Shown here piece by piece: positions 60,870 to 64,000 of a DNA stretch of 64,000 bases. Under the pieces are notes generated by a model. It saw only the letters and a list, made by a program, of their open reading frames with translations, was not told the origin of the DNA and did not search any database. How positions within the stretch are numbered: position 1 is the stretch's first letter; each line of letters opens with the position of its first letter. This DNA comes from Kuschelorhynchus macadamiae (lineage: Eukaryota > Arthropoda > Insecta > Coleoptera > Curculionidae): NCBI GenBank assembly GCA_030620095.1, contig JAUTXW010004468.1, positions 554,001 to 618,000 of the forward strand. The letters run 5' to 3'. Made by a program: the position numbers and the translations under genes.

Positions 60870-62662
60870 TTTTGAAAATAACAAAAATGAAAAACTAAAC
60901 ACAAACAAAACATTGGCTCAAAAATGAGGTTATACCTATTTTTAAGTTTTTTTTTTCAACTGCGCATGCGTTTCGCTTCCGTAACGGCTATGCCTACCCG
61001 TAGAATACCGGCATTTAGCGGTTACGATATACGACAAACGATATTCAAATGTCAAAGTTGTCAACTAGCGTTAACCGAAACCTGATTTTGTTAACAACGA
61101 AAACTGTCTATTGTCTTTTACAGCAAAATAAAACCAAAACATATTAAGGTGCAATATTTAATAACTTTTGTTGGCGTAAACTTAAACTTAAGATATTTAC
61201 GGTCATAGTAATTTAACAACAACTTATTGTTAGAATTAATATTAATTTTAATAATCACAAAAACTAATAAAATAATAGACTAAAACAATAAACCTCATAA
61301 GAAACCCGCGTAGACAAAAAGTAAACAAAACGATTTTAGCAGCAATATGGCAGACCCAATCAAAAATTGGTTATCCTATGTCGCCACTGTCCTTATAAAT
61401 AAAGTCACTGTAATTCGGTCTACAGCCATTAAAGTTCAATATATTCTGTCCGAATTTGTCAATCTCAATTACTTGTACTTGTTGTGTTATCGTCTACGTA
61501 ACAAAAGGCATTTACGTCACGTCCCATAAGAAAAAAAAGTAGTTTTCGTCATTGATCCATATTTTATAGAAACTTAAAAATATCATAACTTGGTTATGTC
61601 ATACGTGAACAAAACAACATAAAGCGGTATTTTAACAAAAAATAAAAACGAAAGAAAGGGTTATGGTTATGTCGAATGGCAGAATTATAGTAGTGACTTA
61701 AGTACCGCAACTCTCCGCATGCTACGACGCTACGCGCACAACGCATTAAATTTTAAAGAACCAGCGGAATGTTCGCAAATCGTAATCGCTTGGTAATAAT
61801 ATACAGTATGGGATTAATGGGAGCTTTGTAGATAACTTTATTCGTACTACATTAGTGTGCAAGACTTCAAAGTAATTGGGTATAAGTTACAGCTGCGTAT
61901 TTAAAGAATCCGAAACTATAAAAGCGTATGGGGGCAGTCGTAGACACTTGATGTTAACTAATTTTCTCAGTAAAGAAATGCAGCTAACTTAAAATTAAAG
62001 GTCCAATAGAACGCCATTGTTTATTTTCATCTATTAGCTATGATGTTTATTCTTGTGAGTATAAAGTTTAAAAATGCATACAAATTAATCACGTTAAAAA
62101 AAGAATCACTCTTTATAATAAGATATTTAATGATAACTAGTATTTACACCAAGTCCAAAATTAAATTTTTGAGATTTATTTTGGCCGATATCATCGGCAT
62201 ATTCACCAGCGAAATTGCCTGCGTTTTAATTTTAGGTCTTTAGCATAGCTAGAAAACTATGTGAAATGCATGTATCCTACCTCAACAACCAATAACCTAT
62301 CCTACACCATTTTCCCAACTTGAGTATTTGTAGTCGTCGTAACTGTTTTGTTTGTATTAAAAAGAACCATACATATTTTTACAACGGATTAAATAAATAC
62401 AGAAATAAAGAAGTAACAAATGGGGCGAATTATTACTGTTCGGCTACCTTAATAGAACCACACAATTCCGTACTATCTATGGAATAGTCAAAGTCACAGT
62501 TACATGTTATTGACGAAATAGTTACCGTAATATTGTTCCCCATTTTGGTAATGACTACGTAGTCTCAGCTTTAACAGAATATGGGGATATCAAGTTCCGG
62601 TTACTTCATCGAAAATACTTGTGATATCAATGACGTATTCATAACTAAAAGTGCTACTTGGG

Positions 62663-62835
62663 AATCAAACTTTTCATTTTTACCAAAACGTGTTGTTGAA
62701 GGTCTTTCATTGGACACAGTAAAGAATATGAATAGGTCAGAGGATAAGTTCACTTTGATTTATTTAGGACAAAGCTCGAGAGTGTTTGCTGGTGGCAACA
62801 GAAAGCCGTTATTAAATTTTAATGTGTTGGAATAA
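62663..62835 (+). pseudogene. Polinton/adintovirus-like OB-fold-type protein, C-terminal half
   Basis: After the right end of the insertion the frame reads SNFSFLPKRVVEGLSLDTVK, NMNRSEDKFTLIYLGQSSRV and a short tail to TAA. FLPKR plus a late LxYxG is the usual C-terminal half of the protein whose N-terminal half ends at 56111. The ATG at 62581 belongs to the inserted sequence and is not the true start. Confidence 0.55.
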
Positions 62836-63038
62836 TATTATTAACATAATGTTACTACCGTTATATGATAATTTAAATAATATATATTAAATAAAAAATG
62901 TAATAAGGGAGTTGTTAAACACAAAATCCGGAATAATATAATACTCACACATTTATTTGTTATTAGATATCAGTGATTTCTATTTCTTGCAAATAAATTG
63001 TTACTATTTTTAACAGTTTTCATATATAACTAAGATTT

Positions 63039-63485
63039 TTGGAATTAATAAAAAAATTACACAGCACTCCAGGAATTGGTTTTAAGTTTACGGCTTCTAA
63101 TCAATGTGACATTCAAGGGACATCTTTAACTAATATTGCAGACCCCAAAAAACGTAGTGATATTGTAAACAGTGATTATTTCCTTCAAGAAATTCATAAG
63201 CTTTGGTTACTGCGGGCCGACATATTGAATAATTGTGTGTGTGTGTGTGTGTCTAGAAGAATTAGCAAAATACTTACTAATTTTAAGTTCAAAATAGAAG
63301 AAAATATGTATTCTAGAATAAAAAAAAGTGAAGCAGTATTATCTAGACTTGAGAAGGAAGTTGATTGCCAAATTAGAGCAACCATGGCCGGACATATAAG
63401 GGGGATGGGTGATAAAACTGAAATACACATAAAAATTATTGCATATCAGCATCATCATCAGATATCAATTCCTTACACATTATAA
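63039..63485 (+). pseudogene. fibre-like structural protein remnant of the Polinton-like element
   Basis: The frame contains GIGFKFTASNQCDIQGTSLT followed by NIADPKKRSDIVNSDYF. The D-I-Q-x3-L-T-N-(I/V)-x-D-P-x4-D-x-V-N-x-x-Y pattern is found in fibre-like or minor structural proteins of virus-like elements and phage tails. A coiled-coil-like helix follows (KIEENMYSRIKKSEAVLSRL). A (GT)n tract at 63235-63251 lies inside the frame and encodes a CVCVCV stretch, probably a repeat expansion that has damaged the protein. There is no ATG at the start. It converges on the polymerase frame, only 6 bp away. Confidence 0.4.
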
Positions 63486-63491
63486 TAAACA

Positions 63492-63999
63492 TTATAATCT
63501 AATATCCGGATTATTCTGATAAAAATCGACATCGTTATGACCCCAGGGCAGAGTTTTTGTTGTTGATGTAATTATATAGAGTTTATCGTTGTTCTGATAT
63601 AATGCCACTTTATTTACAACTTCCGTATAAACATCATGAAATTCGCTATGGAAAGTCTTCATTTTTGGAAAAATTAAAGTTCCACCTTCTACAACTTTCC
63701 GGTAATATTTGATTTTAAGTTTTTTTTCAATTACCGATTTCTTTATGCTTTTCTTTAGCTCTGGTCCCATAAAAGCTTACTATCGGATCATCGGGAAACT
63801 CATATTTCATCACCAAGATCGATTCACTTTTCCTAATATTAGAAGCGTTTCTTTCAGAATAATTGAATGTGCCAAATTTTTCTGGGTTTGCCGTGATTAC
63901 TTTATAAAAGTCATAGGTAAATATTTTTAATATTAAGGATTCTGTGTCGGTGTACAGTAAAGAAGCATCACTACCAACGTTTTTTTTATAAAATTGCAA
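63492..63999 (-). pseudogene. polB: family-B DNA polymerase, C-terminal part (Polinton type), partial
   Basis: Enters from beyond the window end. Frame 1 (63999-63727) has LLYTDTESLILKI, equivalent to the Y-x-D-T-D-S active-site motif C (here D-T-E-S), then a segment with FGTFNYSER, a K-Y-E-F-P-D-D segment and VSFYGTRAK. Frame 2 (63770-63492) continues with the basic helix, FHSEFHDVYTEVVNKVALYQ and a final TLPWGHNDV, as in protein-primed Polinton/adintovirus polymerases. A one-base frameshift near 63755 separates them, so the gene is dead as it stands. The polymerase replicates the element using a terminal protein as primer. Confidence 0.75.
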
Positions 64000-64000
64000 A

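Larger units (their letters stand above)
57229..61109. mobile_element. PIF/Harbinger transposon, two genes, ATT target duplication
   Basis: Both ends read AGACAGTTTTCGTTG inward, with a further shared CGGTTAACG about 25-30 bp inside each end. ATT lies immediately outside both ends (57226-57228 and 61110-61112), the expected 3-bp duplication length. It encodes a transposase on the plus strand and a Myb/SANT-like protein on the minus strand, the usual two-gene layout in which the partner helps import the transposase and bind DNA. Two small MITE-like repeats sit in the intergenic part. Confidence 0.85.
56112..62662. mobile_element. composite insertion that splits the OB-fold-type gene
   Basis: All DNA between the two halves of the OB-fold-type frame. 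Its ends show a short inverted match: CCCAGCTAGCACT at 56112 and, on the minus strand from 62662, CCCAAGTAGCACT. Inside, a segment at about 56690-56752 (AGTGACTTTATAAGGACAAT, then GGCGACA and CCGCCATATTG) recurs inverted at about 61345-61420. This suggests a non-autonomous DNA element with internal inverted segments that later received the Harbinger transposon in its middle. No coding sequence is recognised in 56112-57225 or 61113-62662. Confidence 0.5.

Noticed and set aside
62040..62243. 67-codon hydrophobic frame as a membrane protein
   Set aside because: AT-rich sequence in the insertion; no signal or family match and no gene context.

Overview
This is an AT-rich animal nuclear contig, almost certainly from an insect. 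The evidence is spliced gene fragments with GT/AG introns, long (TA)n tracts, many short inverted-repeat elements ending in CAGGGTG or AGTTGCA, and a dense, nested load of retro- and DNA transposons of the kind seen in large insect genomes. The species cannot be resolved from the sequence. I see no bacterial-type operons, no CRISPR array and no rRNA. No host gene is recognised with confidence; only a few short exon-like segments bounded by good splice signals are present.

Region by region. 1-3.1 kb: a decayed non-LTR reverse transcriptase with an inverted duplication, then the GIY-YIG tail of a Penelope-like element followed by two tandem ~685-bp repeats. 3.1-16.7 kb: mostly empty, with candidate host exons, a foldback element, a tRNA-like sequence and a degenerate GGCCGCCATTTTG tandem array. 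16.7-25.5 kb: paired CTTAGACAAGG hairpins, THAP-domain remnants with a recent exon duplication, small inverted-repeat elements, a LINE remnant, and a well-delimited Harbinger-like MITE (TTA target duplication).

25.7-44.7 kb is a three-layer nest. A CR1-like LINE (A: ~26.25-27.94 and 42.48-44.7 kb) is interrupted by a jockey-like LINE (B: ~27.95-42.48 kb), which is interrupted in its ORF2 by a 10.6-kb Ty3/gypsy element (29512-40124, minus strand). The Ty3 element has 2.07-2.1-kb LTRs, a CTAC target duplication, gag with zinc knuckles, and pol with protease, reverse transcriptase, RNase H and integrase. Gag and pol are joined by a textbook -1 frameshift signal: A AAA AAC abutting the gag stop, a 9-nt spacer, and a perfect 8-bp hairpin.

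44.8-50.4 kb: MITEs, a possible BED/hAT first exon and a degenerate ~110-170-bp tandem repeat. 50.5-53.9 kb: a 3.46-kb DNA transposon with a broken DDE-type (Sola-like) transposase on the minus strand and a set of about eight subterminal GGACTTA-type repeats. 54.3-55.3 kb: a hAT-like non-autonomous element.

55.4-64.0 kb: the left part of a Polinton/adintovirus-like element. A GC-richer regulatory stretch with CRE sites and repeated TTGAcCTTGAg motifs is followed by a small OB-fold-like gene, a fibre-like protein gene and the C-terminus of a family-B DNA polymerase on the opposite strand. The OB-fold-like gene is cut in two by ~6.5 kb of inserted DNA that itself contains a complete two-gene PIF/Harbinger transposon (57229-61109). 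The Harbinger transposase is full length with its DDE residues; its Myb/SANT-like partner is recognisable over four exons but has a stop in exon 1.
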